A stretch of DNA of 64,000 nt from Polytrichum commune (GCA_950295325.1 OX485805.1:51114758-51178757); one strand, 5' to 3'; counted from the stretch's first letter, positions 1 to 11,335 are shown. Notes: a model not told the origin generated them from the letters alone. Numbers and translations are program-made.

Positions 1-1722
1 TTTTTAGCCTGCGGGACCGCAAGTACCCCACCGGCATGCGCACCAATCGAGCCACCGAGGCAGGCTACTGGAAGGCCACCGGCAAGGACCGTGATGTCAT
101 AGACTCCCGCTCTCACTCCATGGTGGGTATGAAGAAGACGCTCGTCTTCTACCGTGGCCGAGCACCCAAGGGCGAGAAAACTAACTGGATCATGCACGAG
201 TATCGCCTGGAGACTGATTCCACCAACCATCTCAACCAGCAGCCCCTCCGATCCAAGGTAGGTCATCTTCACTTTCTCTCGTGCGTTTGCTTCCTCATGT
301 CAGCAGATGAGCCATGGAGAAATGGGGGCAAAATGGGAAGGGGGCGCCACGTGCAGGCAAACTTGAACGGACATGTGGATAGTTTCTTGTAGCTAGTAGG
401 GAGAATGACTCTCAAGTACGGTAGTCAGGTTGCAACATTTATATTTTTCATAATGAAATGTGGCTCATCAAGTAGGTTCTTCATTGCTCAACACTTAAAA
501 CGCTTGAGAATGAAAGTGGTTGTGTGCCCACGTATTGAGAGAGCAACCTTCTTCAATAGGACTTTGTGCTCCTTAGCACTTGTGCATTCATCACAAGTTT
601 GCACTAGAGTCATCTGGATAGGAATACTTCACTTTTGTGATGTCTCTTGGTGGAACTCTTGGTTGGGTTTTCTTTCCCTTAGGCACGGGGAAGGGAATAT
701 ACGAGTGCTGACGAACAGTTTGATCCAATGAAGCTTGATCTCAACACTCCTACTCTTGATAACACAATGAATGTCACCAGAAATGTCATTTTAGCATCAT
801 TATAATTTAGGGGGAAACCATGTGGGTGTAATGATACCTGGACACACTGGCGGACGATTTTGGTGGGGGTTTTCATTTATTTATTTATTTATAGTTTTTA
901 ATTGGTTTTTGTGATCAGAGTTGTTGACCTGTTTTGCGTTGGTGTAATGTTTGTCAGCAAGATGAGTGGGTGGTATGCCGCATCTTCCAGAAAATCTCTG
1001 GCAGCAAGAAGACGAGCTTCCTCTACAGCGACAGTGTGCGCCCATATCTGAGTTACGAGTTCCATGGAGATTCACACTCGTCTCTCCCTAGTGGCCACTC
1101 GCCAAACCAGACCATCAGCGACGACGGCGAATGCGACACGTGTGCGGGCACGGGCACGGGTTCATGCTACAACTGCCACGACCAGTTGCAAGATCAGGGT
1201 GGTGACCTGAACTGGGTGATCCGCAACAACAAGCTGTCGCCCCCCATGGACATATCATCGAACCCCATGACTAAGTACCCGCTCTACGATTCTTCCCCGC
1301 ACGCCATACGCTACAGCAGCCTGCCGCAGAGCATGATGCATCACCATGGGCAGGGCAACATGGCAGGGTATGGGCTAAGCTTATCAGGGATGGGCAACGC
1401 ACGGATGCCTAAGATGGAGCCCTACAATACGTGCGAAGGTGAGGATGAGGCGCAAAGCAGCCAGCGTGGGGGGATGGATTATGGCACGTGGCCTGTCCTC
1501 CCAGACAACATCCCAAGTGAGGGGCCCATGGTGCCCGGACTTCAAAGCATCATGAGCACTGTGACGGGCGCAGACCAGTCGTCATGTGTCTCCGAAAGCT
1601 GCTGTGAGGAGCAGCAGCCGGCTGGCCTGTTTGGTCGCTACCGAAACTACAATGGCGTCCTGGAGATGCCCGGACCCATGGTGGACAGCCTCCAGGGGAT
1701 GGAATGCATGTGGGCTTACTAG
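1..1722 (+). CDS. NAC-domain transcription factor, NAM/CUC type (3' part)
   Basis: Plant-specific transcription factor that would bind DNA through its NAC domain in the nucleus. The visible coding exons are 3-257 and 958-1722, joined across a phase-0 intron. The first exon reads [20 protein letters not shown], then WKATGKDRD and [16 protein letters not shown], which are NAC subdomains C and D. The second exon opens with [11 protein letters not shown], subdomain E, followed by about 240 residues of low-complexity activation-type sequence ending MECMWAY, like the W-Y tails of NAM/CUC/NAC100-group proteins. Subdomains A and B and the start codon are off the left edge. Exon GC is clearly higher than the surrounding DNA. 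The frame is open throughout, so it is probably functional. The subgroup is inferred from subdomain wording and not from a tree. Confidence 0.93.
258..957 (+). other. NAC gene intron
   Basis: The donor is AAG|GTAGGT at 257/258 and the acceptor is TTTGTCAG|CAAGATGAG at 957/958. The phase is 0 and the length is 700 bases. Splicing joins subdomain D directly to subdomain E, the position of the second intron in typical NAC genes. Open stretches inside the intron show no protein similarity and are not genes. Confidence 0.88.
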
Positions 1723-3090
1723 CTAGCTCAGAAGCGGGTGGAATCTAATTGTACACCTACATGACCGACCGTGAGAATTTTCAACATAACGCATGGCCAG
1801 GTTCAAATCACTGATTCAATAATCAACTTGACACTGAGAATTTTCAACATAAAAGTGTGGGGAGGGCACAATGACACCACACAGCCAGTTGCTTGCTCGT
1901 TCATTCGTTCGTTCGCACATGACCTACCCGTGGTGACGGTCACCCCCACGATTTCATGTGAAGTCTTGGGGTTTTCTGTACAGCTGAAATTAAGGACCAG
2001 CAGGAAATATCTGCTACTTTTTGGGAGACCATCTGCGACGGTCACATTTGCGAAACGAGAGCATCGTCTGGTTCCTCCTCATTTGTGGAGTTTCCTCACT
2101 CAACTTGTGTAAATTGGCTTTTTGAAATTAATAGTGCCCAACAGGTTGGGTCGATCCAGTGGAGAGCCAGATTGGAAGAATGCCATCATTCCCTGCGAGG
2201 TGAACCCCAAGCTCGGGGAGCAGTGCAGGTGTGAAGCAGCGAACAAGGGACAGATTTAAGTTTCTATCTGCACAGAGGGCTACATGTAGATAGTCCTGCC
2301 GAGAGGCCTCTTATGCGCCACGTTTATTTCCAGCTTCTCAATCGGGCCTCTGGTCAGCCTACGTGGGTTCTCGATGTGTATATGTATTGAAGATTACAGT
2401 AGGTTCATTCGATTGTTGGCTGTGTAGGTTGTAGAGCCAAATTAGTGGGTCCAGCCGGCACCCTTTCCCAACACTAAGGTATGCACACACAAAGCTACAG
2501 GTTATTCAAAGTATGTCGATCACCAATATATCAACATTGATTGGTGAAAGATCAGTCTGTAAAATGTAACGAGGAGTAAATTAGAGCAATGTTCAGGATA
2601 CGCAGGTGGATTTAGCATGTGACAAATCACTGCAAACTTGTAAGTAGGTGTGATTCTTGGGTGCATCATTCTAAATTGGTAAAAAAGCATTGCCATTCGG
2701 CATGTTCTATTAAAACCTTCCCCTTGCTCAATGTATGATTCATTCCCAGCCTTCTCTTTCATGTCCCCTACTCTTGTTTTTGTGCCATGCACTTCACTGG
2801 TTGCACTCCAATTTCACTTGAACTGGTCTTGTTCACAAATATTGTTCTGCATCAGCTATGATGAAAGTGAGATTTCAGAAGCAGTGGAGGAAGCTCTGAA
2901 AGTGCACTGCATTTTCCACATCCATCCTGGGAAATCTCCTTTTGGACATCTTTGTTGAGCAATATATTAGAAATACAAAAATGAGGCAACGTGTAGCTAA
3001 CTTTTCAAACCCTGCTTGAACCTTTTGCTGGGGATCTTTGCGGGGTGCATGCAATGACTTTCTAGGAAGTAAGAGGGTTGCGGCAATCCT
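1723..3090. other. NAC 3' flank, no gene seen
   Basis: The first few hundred bases presumably hold the 3' UTR. I see no clear polyadenylation signal and no protein-coding similarity. A short phrase (GAGAATTTTCAACATAA) occurs twice, near 1773 and 1836. Confidence 0.5.
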
Positions 3091-3111
3091 CCCCCCCCCC
3101 CCCCCCCCCCC
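3091..3111. repeat. poly-C tract (21 C)
   Basis: An uninterrupted run of about 21 cytosines, the longest of several C/G homopolymers in the window. Confidence 0.95.
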
Positions 3112-3400
3112 TTTCAAATGTGCACTCTGGCTCTTTATTTCAACAATCTCGCAAAAAACACCTTTTGACTCAAACTCTTCAAGTTGTAGGGAAAAGATAA
3201 AGAAAGAAAAGAGTTCTTAATATTTATATCAGGCAGCCGCCATCCTACTCCTGAGCCATGGAATCTCAACAACCTGTATTCCAAGAACTGAAAGCTGAAA
3301 GCCATGTAGATGGGATATATAGACTAGTCCTATGCAAAAAGCCACCATCCTACTACCTGTACTACATGCTTCTGCCCTCCACTAAACAATTGTGAACAAA

Positions 3401-3583
3401 ATCATGTACCACTTTTCACTGCTCAAACACTGCTAGAATTGTGGTATTTTTACGACACAAAATCATGTACCACTTTTCACTGCTCAAACACTGCTAGAAT
3501 TGTGGTATTTTTACGACACAAAATCATGTACCACTTTTCACTGCTCAAACACTGCTAGAATTGTGGTATTTTTACGACAGACA
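3401..3583. repeat. 61-bp tandem repeat, 3 near-perfect copies
   Basis: Copies begin at 3401, 3462 and 3523 with the phrase ATCATGTACCACTTTTCACT and end in TTTTTACGACA. Copies 1-3 are essentially identical, so the expansion is recent. There is no coding potential. Confidence 0.95.
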
Positions 3584-3884
3584 TATACGACAGAAAAGTG
3601 GGTTTGAGTCAAAACTTTCGACTCCAATGGCCTCCAGTCAGATTGGCTGTCCAATGTTTTGACTCATGTTCAACATTGTAGTTGTAGTGTCATGAACTAG
3701 GATATGTAGGTCAAACTTGTTAGTAGGCATGGTTTGTATGTTAGGTAGGGTCCATTGCACTCATGAAAGAATGCTCTAATAAGGGTTGAAGCACTTCTAG
3801 ATTTCACAAAGCACCTTTCATGAAGAGAATCTACATCATGAGCTTAGCGAGCACTACACTACATATGATATTCAATGTTTCTTA
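3584..3884. other. Left flank of Harbinger element, no gene
   Basis: AT-rich unique-looking DNA ending in the TTA (3882-3884) duplicated at the right end of the Harbinger element. Confidence 0.5.
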
Positions 3885-4127
3885 GAGCATCCGCACCCCT
3901 GCTCTGTATACCCGGCCGCAATGCCCTTTGGCGGGCCCGGGCATGAAGGACCCCCCCACCGCAACCCGGGCAATGGCTCTTTGAAGAGTGGGCTCGTCAA
4001 AAGACTCCCCTATCACGCCAGTTTCCAGAGTCTCTGAGTTCTCTGGGCGCGCCCAAAAGCCGGGTGATTTTAGGAAGATTTTGTTCTAATTTTTAGTTTC
4101 CCCGCTGTTCAAAGATTGCTTGGCGGG

Positions 4128-5663
4128 ATGGCAGGTCGTGGCCGTGGGCAGTCGGTGCAGCAAGGTGTGCAACAGCGAGGAGTGCAGCGCGGTGGTGTGC
4201 AGCGAGGAGCTCTTGCAACGTGTGATTTCTCATAGGAATTCGATGAAGTCGAATTCGAAGGCTTCCAGCGAGGGAGGCCGGCGCCGCGAGTAGATCATGA
4301 TCAGGACCCTAGTCGGCGCTTTGTTACCGGACGTGGCCAGCCACCTTCGATTCGGGTAGCAGGTGCTGCAGGTGGAGCTGCGGGTGGAGCTGCAACTTGG
4401 CCGGATTCGACCACCCCACCAGGCCCTCAATCCCAGGTGAGTGACCACTCAAATTTACAGTTTCCTCATAATTCGCTTGATCTTGGTCGAAACCGGGGCA
4501 GAGGTCGTGGTTTAGGGTATGTGCGGCCGGCGAAAGGTAAAAATTTTGTTCCGGAGGAAGAGCGCCAGTTGACTAGAAGTGTCCTCGCAATCTCACAGGA
4601 CCCAATTTGCGGGAATCAACAAAAGGGTAATGCTTTCTGGGAACGAATATATTTGCATTATGAACAATGTAGACCAGGTGGGCATAGGGGCGCGCGATCA
4701 TTGGAATCGAAATGGGGCACGATTAAACACGATGTGGGAAAATTCATCGGAGCCTATAATCAAATCAAAAGATTAAACAAAAGTGGTAGTAAAGAATCCG
4801 ACATTATTCGCATGGCTAAAGATTTGTATCGTACTAAAACTGCTAAGAACACCGAGTTCATGTTTGAACACTGTTGGGAATTGGTGAAAGATTTTCCACG
4901 TTGGGCTGACGGTGTTAGTCCATCACGTCAGACAACTCCCTCTAGGAGGTTGTCTGGTTCTTCTGACCACGAGTCGCAATCGGGGTCCCAAGTGGACACC
5001 CAAAAATCTGTGAGTGCTGTGGATACTACAGGTGAGGCAACTACAAGCATGACATTCAGCTTGAGGCCCGGAGGCACCAAAGCAGCGAAAGATGGCCAAC
5101 GTGCTGACAAGGTCCACGAGAGAGCCGCTTTGACTCAAGCCAAGGCCGCTGAGAAGATGGCGGAAGCAACACTACGGAAGGCGGCAAGTCTGGAGTATCA
5201 CAACATGCTACTCCTGTTCACCGCACCGATGGACCAAGTTACCACGCCAGAGGCTCAAGAATATATTCGCTTGCTTCGAGAGGAGGAACTGATCAAATTA
5301 CGACGTAGAAGGGCAGAATCCGCGGCCTTTGAGTTGCGCGAACAACAAGAGCGAGAGGTCTCGGAAATGGCCGAGGCGGCACAAGAACGAGAAGAAGCGG
5401 AAAAAAAAGCTCGGGAAGATGATGAAACACTCAGGCAAATGCGGGATGCACAATTTGACATTGTACGTGACGCCGAAGAATATGACCCAGACATCAACCA
5501 TGAAGGTAGATCGAATTACGTGCATCCGGGTGTTAGAGAAATCGTGGAATTGCAAGAATCCGACGAGGAAGACCCTCACGAATCTGAGGTGAGCTCCAAT
5601 TCTTGTACTTCCCCTGCCAATGTGCTTGAATGTAAGCCCGCCTGCCTGCTTGATTGCGAGTGA
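4128..5663 (+). pseudogene. Harbinger ORF1, Myb/SANT-like DNA-binding protein, one in-frame stop
   Basis: ORF1 proteins of PIF/Harbinger elements bind element ends and help bring the transposase to the nucleus. An ATG at 4128 starts a Gly/Arg/Gln-rich leader. An in-frame TAG lies at 4233-4235, then the same frame stays open to the stop at 5661-5663. From about 4500 come an RG-rich patch, a trihelix/SANT-type region (KNFVPEEERQL, NAFWERIYLHYE, SLESKWGTIKHDV, FMFEHCWELVKD), a low-complexity linker, the NAM-associated signature RPGGTKAAK, and a long charged coiled coil. Without the stop it would be about 511 residues. A GAG|GTGAGC at 5586-5591 could be a splice donor that removes the last 25 codons and the minisatellite; this is untested. 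The family call is secure; the functional state is inferred. Confidence 0.85.
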
Positions 5664-6112
5664 ATGTAACCTGTTGGTTTGACTTTGTGGCAGACTGTGA
5701 GCCTATTTGAATTATGGATGCACTTTGTGGCCGAATGTGAGCCTATGTGAATTCTGGATTCACTATGTGACATAATGTGAGCCTGTTTGATTGCAAGATT
5801 GACTTTCTGGCAGACTGTGACACTATTTGAATTTTGGATGCAATTTGTGGCCGAATGTGAGCCAGTTTGATTGCTGCATTGACTTTCTGGCCGAATGTGA
5901 CCCTATTTGATTGCTACATGCACTTTGTGGCAGAATGTGACATTGTTTGAAGTCTGGATGCACTTTGTGGCCGAATGTGAGCGTGTTTGAATTCTGGATT
6001 CACTTTGTGGCTGAATGTGAGCCTGTTTGATTGTTGGGTTTACTTTGTGGCATAATGTGACATTACCTGAATGTTGGCTTGCCTTTGTGCTCGAATGTGA
6101 CATTACAGGATT
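5664..6112. repeat. 40-bp minisatellite inside the Harbinger element
   Basis: About 11 diverged copies of a 40-bp unit. The recurring words are AATGTGAGCCTGTTTGA, TTCTGGAT and CACTTTGTGGCCG. It fills the space just 3' of ORF1, between the two convergent genes. There is no open frame of note. Confidence 0.9.
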
Positions 6113-6284
6113 CCTCAATTGGGAGCCCGTGCTTGAATGTGTCTCAGCCTGAGTGCTATCCTGCCCCTATGCTTGTTGTGGGTTGAAATCATGATCGAAA
6201 CAGTGGTGATATACATTATGTTGTTTTTGATCGCACGCTCAACATGCGACTGAAGAGCATGATCCTTGTAGACGGCGATTTCAA

Positions 6285-6505
6285 GTGGGCGGGATTGCGC
6301 CTGGTGGTATCACTAGCAATGTTGTAGGCCAATGGAAATCATATGTAGATATCCGTGGTGATAGTGTGCAATGGGATGACATTGAGCATGTTGGACCGGG
6401 GATGCCCACCACATGGAATGTCGTGGTAGATCATGACAATTCACTAAACAAGGACGCCGAACTTGACATGGGACTTGATTTAGCATTGAATGGACATAGT
6501 TTTTA
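6285..6505 (+). other. Unassigned open stretch inside Harbinger
   Basis: A + strand frame reads GGIAPGGITSNVVGQWKSYV then DSVQWDDIEHVGPGMPTTWN and acidic residues to about 6505, before AT-rich non-coding DNA. It is not antisense to the transposase, which ends at 6617. It could be a 3' exon of ORF1 joined over the minisatellite, or a captured host fragment. I recognise no domain. Confidence 0.35.
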
Positions 6506-6616
6506 CTCGCAAATTTGCATATTATTTGAAAATTTCAACACCAATTTTTTCTCAAAAACACACATGTATTGCAATCAATATGGCCAAACTATGGATACTA
6601 GTCACTCATTTATATA

Positions 6617-7912
6617 TTATGCCAAATTGGCGCCTTTCAACATCCACAAGTGCTCAATTAGATCACCACGGAGACCAAAATGAGTGTCCGCATTGGCAAT
6701 GTCCATGGCACTTGCCATGTACTCATCAAAGGACAAACCTCTTTGCATTGAGACATTTCCCTCATGCAACTCACCAATGATATCATCTAGTCCATCAACA
6801 CCTTCTTCGTCATCAATTATCATATTGTGCAAAATACAACACGTGAACATGATGTTTGATATCACATCCATGCTCCAATGCCGGCAAGGATTGCGAATTA
6901 TCGCAAAACGGGCCTGCAACACCCCAAAACATCTCTCAACATCCTTGCGCAAGGCTTCTTGTCTTTCAGCAAAATAGCTGCGCTTCTCATCTTGTGGTTG
7001 ATGGATGCTTTGCACGAAGCAAGACCACTCGGGATATATACCATCCGTGAGAAGATAATACCGATCATATTGACACCCGTTAACCTCAAAATGCATGTCA
7101 CGAGCTTCGCTAGTCAACATGTTGTGGATGAGCGGTGACCGATCCAACATGTTCAAGTCGTTGTTGGAACCGGACAACCCAAAAAACGCATGCCATATGT
7201 GCAAACCACCATCCGCCACGGCCTCCAATATGATGGACTTCTTCCCATCTTTGTCACCGAAATCCCCTTGCCAAGCCACCGGGCAATTCTTCCACTCGTA
7301 ATGCATACAGTCAAGTGAGGCAAACATGCCTGGAAATCCACGGTCAGCATTAATTGCCAATTGTTTATCAAAATCGGCACGTGTAGGTTGTCTCATATGG
7401 TAAGCCTCAAACTCCGCCCTAATTGCAATGCAAAATCACTTCATAGATGTCATCGCGGTGGTTTCACTAGTCCTACAATATTCATCGGTAGCATCGGCAC
7501 ACAACCCGTAACATAACATCCTCAAAGCAGATGTGATCTTCTGATGAGGGGACAACCCTAAAAAACCACATGCATCTACTTTCTGAACAAAAGAATCGTC
7601 TCTAGCACAAACCCTATCCAATATGGTCAAAAATAATGACCTCCGCATACGGTATCGACGGCGGAAAAAGTTTGGGCCATACACCGGTTCATCTGCAAAA
7701 TAATCAGACATCATGTGGGCATGCATCTCGTGTCTATGCCTGTCAATGTTGGGCGATTTCCCTGGACGTGATCCACGGACAATGCTCGGTATTTGACCAC
7801 GTGGTGCACTCAAACCTAATCCAATAATCCAATTAACATTGAAATCATCTTCCTCATCGTCCTCCAAAAAGAGCTCCCGAGTGGCAAGAAGGCGTCCCCG
7901 CCATTGATCCAT
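6617..7912 (-). pseudogene. PIF/Harbinger DDE transposase, one in-frame TGA
   Basis: Cut-and-paste transposase of the DDE_4 (plant nuclease-like) type. I start at the ATG at 7912 (VDS-MDQWRGR). The frame runs to TAA at 6617-6619, with one in-frame TGA at 7436-7438 between TTAMTSMK and FCIAIRAEFEAYHMRQPT, exactly where relatives keep an uninterrupted protein. Counting the stop as a residue, the catalytic residues are D~201 (FASLDCMHYEWKNCP), D~252 (GSNNDLNML) and E~326 (RKDVERCFGVLQARFAI), all present. The N-terminal helix-turn-helix region (FRRRYRMRRSLFLTILD) and SPHQKITSALRMLCYG are also intact. TGA could come from CGA by CpG deamination. At 431 codons the length is normal for the family. 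Confidence 0.92.
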
Positions 7913-8318
7913 ACTATCAACTACAAAAAACACATGTGAAACCGTGTGGGACTATCAAAGCAAACAAATGAAAACCTGCTTGAAGAGCAGACAGTCAGCT
8001 CGCAGCCTCTGTGATAGTCTCTATGGGAGAGCTCGCAGCCCCTGCCCCCGTTCACCCGGCCACATCACCTGCCATCTCAGCGCCAAACCCCTAAAGTGCT
8101 ACCGTGGCAGCGAAGACGTGGCCCCTAACTAAACCCTCTGACAACGACACTGGGCCAGCGCAACAGGATCGCGTCAGCCGGCCATATATTCGGGACTGCT
8201 CTGCATATTTATGGAGCAACAGTGGGGGTCATCATTTTTGGCGAGTCCCTAACCCCTTGTGGAGCCCTCTACTGGCCCTTTGATGAGTGGTGGATAGAGA
8301 GCAGGGGTGCGGATGCTC

Positions 8319-9224
8319 TTATTATTTGGAATTACGCAATGCCTTACTGATTTATTGTATATCTCATATTTACCAACAAAATACCTTATTGCTACTACAC
8401 TAAATATGAGGTATACAATTAGTAGATAGAGCATCGTGTAACTCCAATTAGTAAGTGATACTAATTACAATAATTAGTGTGGTTACCAAAGAGGTTACAA
8501 TATGGTATTGTAGGCTATGTGCTCAACTGGTAAATTGTCTTTTTTATTAAGTAAATAATTGCAAATCAAGAAGATTCTCATCTGAATCGGAGTTCAAATG
8601 CAAAATTTAGAGCATGTTAAAGTGAGAATTAATTTAAATTTTAAGTGATCACGTCAACCCTCTCAATTGGCTTCAATGGCTTGATTATTGAACTTAGAAT
8701 GGTTTCTACATTTCACGAGCACATTGTCCAATCTCATCATAACAATGTCTTATTGATGTCAAGTTTAAATCCCTCACCTCTCTACACATGAGATGTAATA
8801 GTTATGTTTATGTTAATGTGGAGTGCCCAAAGTATATTTTTGAATTACATACTTTCACATTGCCTAATTATGTCAAAATTGGGAGCACATAAAAGTAATT
8901 CATTCATAAAGTGTATTTTTCCACTCGGTTTGAAAAGTGCACTTGAAGAATGAGTTAATTTTGCATGGGCCCATCCTCCTTGACACAATTGACTAAATAG
9001 GAAGTTTATAACTCAAATATCTAGCATATCGATCATTAATGTGACAAACGGGTATGCTATTTTCTCCTTGACATAAGATAACGTTCCTCGTATCATTTAA
9101 AACTCACTTAAATCTTGAAAATGACATACATTAGACTTGATGATGACTCATAGAAATTGTGCATACATGACTTAGAGTTTGGGAAGTTTATACAAGCCTT
9201 AACTACAATGGTTAACTACTTTGA
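8319..9224. other. AT-rich flank, no gene; possible tRNA-like boxes
   Basis: No coding signal. GTGCTCAACTGGTA near 8519 and GGAGTTCAAATGC near 8588 loosely resemble RNA polymerase III A and B boxes, so a decayed tRNA-derived SINE is possible. The spacing and matches are too weak to call it. Confidence 0.3.
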
Positions 9225-9226
9225 TA

Positions 9227-9440
9227 TGTGCAATTAGGTTGCCCCATGCTAATATATCAACATTTCACATTATTTGAATAATTGCTACAATAATTAAAAA
9301 ATATAGTAACTACTAGTGTAATGTAGTTTCTACACAAATTAATAAACAAAGTGAAAATTATTGTAATCTTATTTTCATGCAAAGGCAATTTGCAAATAAG
9401 GAAGGACGTAACCTTTTCACAAAGGCAACCTAATTGCACA
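9227..9440. mobile_element. MITE, TGTGCAATTAGGTTGCC ends (copy 1)
   Basis: Left end TGTGCAATTAGGTTGCC at 9227; the right end is its reverse complement, closing at 9440. TA lies on both sides (9225-9226, 9441-9442), consistent with a TA target duplication, though TA might belong to the ends. The interior is AT-rich and non-coding. A second copy is at 28377-28570. Confidence 0.75.
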
Positions 9441-9442
9441 TA

Positions 9443-10329
9443 CCGGTGTACAAAGCTTAGGGCCACTTCACACACAAGCCAAGAGCCATGACCATGAATT
9501 TGTGAGAGCCCAAAAGAGGTGTCCAAAGGCCGTCCAAAAACACTTCCAAAATCATGTAGTGTGGTCACACACCTTCAAGTATAGTGTGAAGTCATATGTG
9601 ACCGGACCCTCAATCAAATGCTATATCAATTCATTTGGGGGGGGGGGGGGGGGGGAGGGGGGGAAACCCACCCACACACATGTTAAAAACATAATAAATC
9701 AATGGTTGTGAGATTTCATAGTGCCATGGTCTCCCGGTTTTGTGTTAGGCCTACCTCAAAGAGGCGGTTGTTGAAAATGTTCAAAGTAACTATAAAACAT
9801 GTTCCATTTGATGTCATGCAAGAATTCACGTAGACTTTACATCCATGTTGCATTCACTTCCTCTGTTGGTCCCTCAAGCATACTATGAACTGTACTTGGA
9901 TTGGCTCCACCTTTTCCACCAATGAGAGTGTCCATGGTCACGGACCCTTAGCCTTCTCCATGAAGTGGCCCTTATCTACAAGAGGTCTAAGCACCTAGAC
10001 TTGCACCTATACCTATAAGATAGTTTGAGGACTTTGTTCAAATTGGCATGGAGTGTGGCTTTGGTAAGGCCCATGCATTCTTGCATTACCAAAAAGAGAA
10101 AGTCTTTGGATCATTAGGCTCAACTTTCTCCACTAAATGGAAGGGGCATGGCTAAGCCCACATGATAGATCCCAATTTCCTTCTCGAAATCATCATATGA
10201 GTAAAAATAGCAACACACACCAGTCACAACTCCACCACCATAATTATCATTTTTCATGACAATTGGTCGGACAACAAAATCAACCCTCTCCAATTACTCC
10301 ATGTTGTCCCTCTAATCACAATCCAACCC
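9443..10329. other. No gene; contains poly-G tract
   Basis: Carries a run of about 19 G at 9637-9655, then A and more G to about 9663. No protein similarity seen. Confidence 0.5.
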
Positions 10330-10960
10330 CTCACTTTGCAATACTCCCCCTCCCCCACCCTACCTGCATACTACAACAACAAAAAACCCTTCCTTACATC
10401 TATATTAGTATTACCCCATGACAACAACACACCACAAATATCCACCTTCCTATGTCAATTTTTGGACACAAACCTCCCTCTAAGTACCACCTACACATAC
10501 ATTTTTTTCACAAACATGAACACATACTCCCCAAGGCATGTGATAAAGCCCACCCACCCCCAATCCTACTACCACCCACCAACACCCCCTCCCCTGCTAG
10601 TCAACTGCCACAACCATTCTCCCCTTGCGCTTCCCACCTATCCAATCATACTATACAAATCAACATTGATGCATGTCTACTAGGGTACCCAAACATCTTG
10701 AGGGTTGACTTATATGCCATACAGTCTAACCTTGATAATATCACACCATCCGTTTCACCATAAAGTGTGATATAAACAAGGTGTGACATATTTGATAATG
10801 TCACATTTTGAAGATTTGTGCATAATGTGATATTATCAAAAAAAAATAGGTAGAAAATCAAAATGAAATTACAATGTAAAAAAAAAAAAAACAAACACAA
10901 GACTTCAATGTTTTTGAATGTAAAATATAATTCAAAATTGTGAATAACAACATGAGCACA

Positions 10961-11335
10961 TCACAATGTGTCATTGAGATCAGGTAAAGACCTCTCACTA
11001 GAGACAAAGAAGCTTCTAATGTCACATTGTTTTAGTGATGTTAAATGTCCAACACCAATTCTAATGAGATTGTCATGGATGTTTTCCATTCCTAACAACT
11101 CATGAGTGTTGAAAATCTGAGAACCTTGGCTAGCCATAAAATTCAAAACATCTTTAGCATATTTTTGTGCATCGCTTAGCTTCACTACTTTAGACTCATC
11201 ATCATTGCTATCAACAATCAATGGGTCTTCTTCCATGGAATCAAGTACATGTTCGCCATCTTGCACTAATTGCACAAGCTCCTCAGTAGAATATTCCACC
11301 TCAATAGAATATTCCACTTGACATACATCTCGCAC
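10961..11335 (-). pseudogene. C-terminal relic of pogo-type transposase with PIP-box-like tail
   Basis: About 124 codons. An acidic stretch (VLDSMEEDPLIVDSNDDES) is followed by VKLSDAQKYAKDVLNFMASQ, matching the 'DA...ETLxxFxxQ' region of Tigger/Lemi transposases. Near the end comes QCDIRSFF, which fits the PCNA-interacting pattern Q-x-x-I-x-x-F-F known for pogo transposases. No DDD/DDE core or CENP-B-type HTH is present upstream; an in-frame TGA lies shortly before 11335. It sits in the correct orientation relative to the element ends. Confidence 0.75.

Larger units (their letters stand above)
3885..8318. mobile_element. Complete PIF/Harbinger DNA transposon
   Basis: The left end starts GAGCATCCGCACCCCTGCTC at 3885, and the reverse complement of the right end at 8318 starts with the same 20 bases (21 identical in all). 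A 3-bp TTA duplication flanks it at 3882-3884 and 8319-8321. Inside are the two genes expected for plant PIF/Harbinger: a Myb/SANT-like ORF1 on + and a DDE transposase on -, converging on a 40-bp minisatellite. The element is 4434 bases. Near-perfect ends and long reading frames suggest a fairly recent insertion. Both genes carry one in-frame stop, so this copy is probably not autonomous now. Confidence 0.95.

Noticed and set aside
405-731. Open stretch of 108 codons in the NAC intron
   Set aside because: It lies fully inside a well-defined intron and has no similarity or codon bias; chance.
5255-5579. Antisense open stretches over ORF1 (up to 93 codons)
   Set aside because: Shadows of the charged coiled-coil coding region on the + strand.
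6684-7301. Plus-strand open stretches across the transposase
   Set aside because: Antisense to the DDE transposase, whose catalytic motifs fix the true strand.
8513-8600. tRNA gene or SINE head
   Set aside because: A-box and B-box-like words are too degenerate and too far apart, and no cloverleaf could be drawn.
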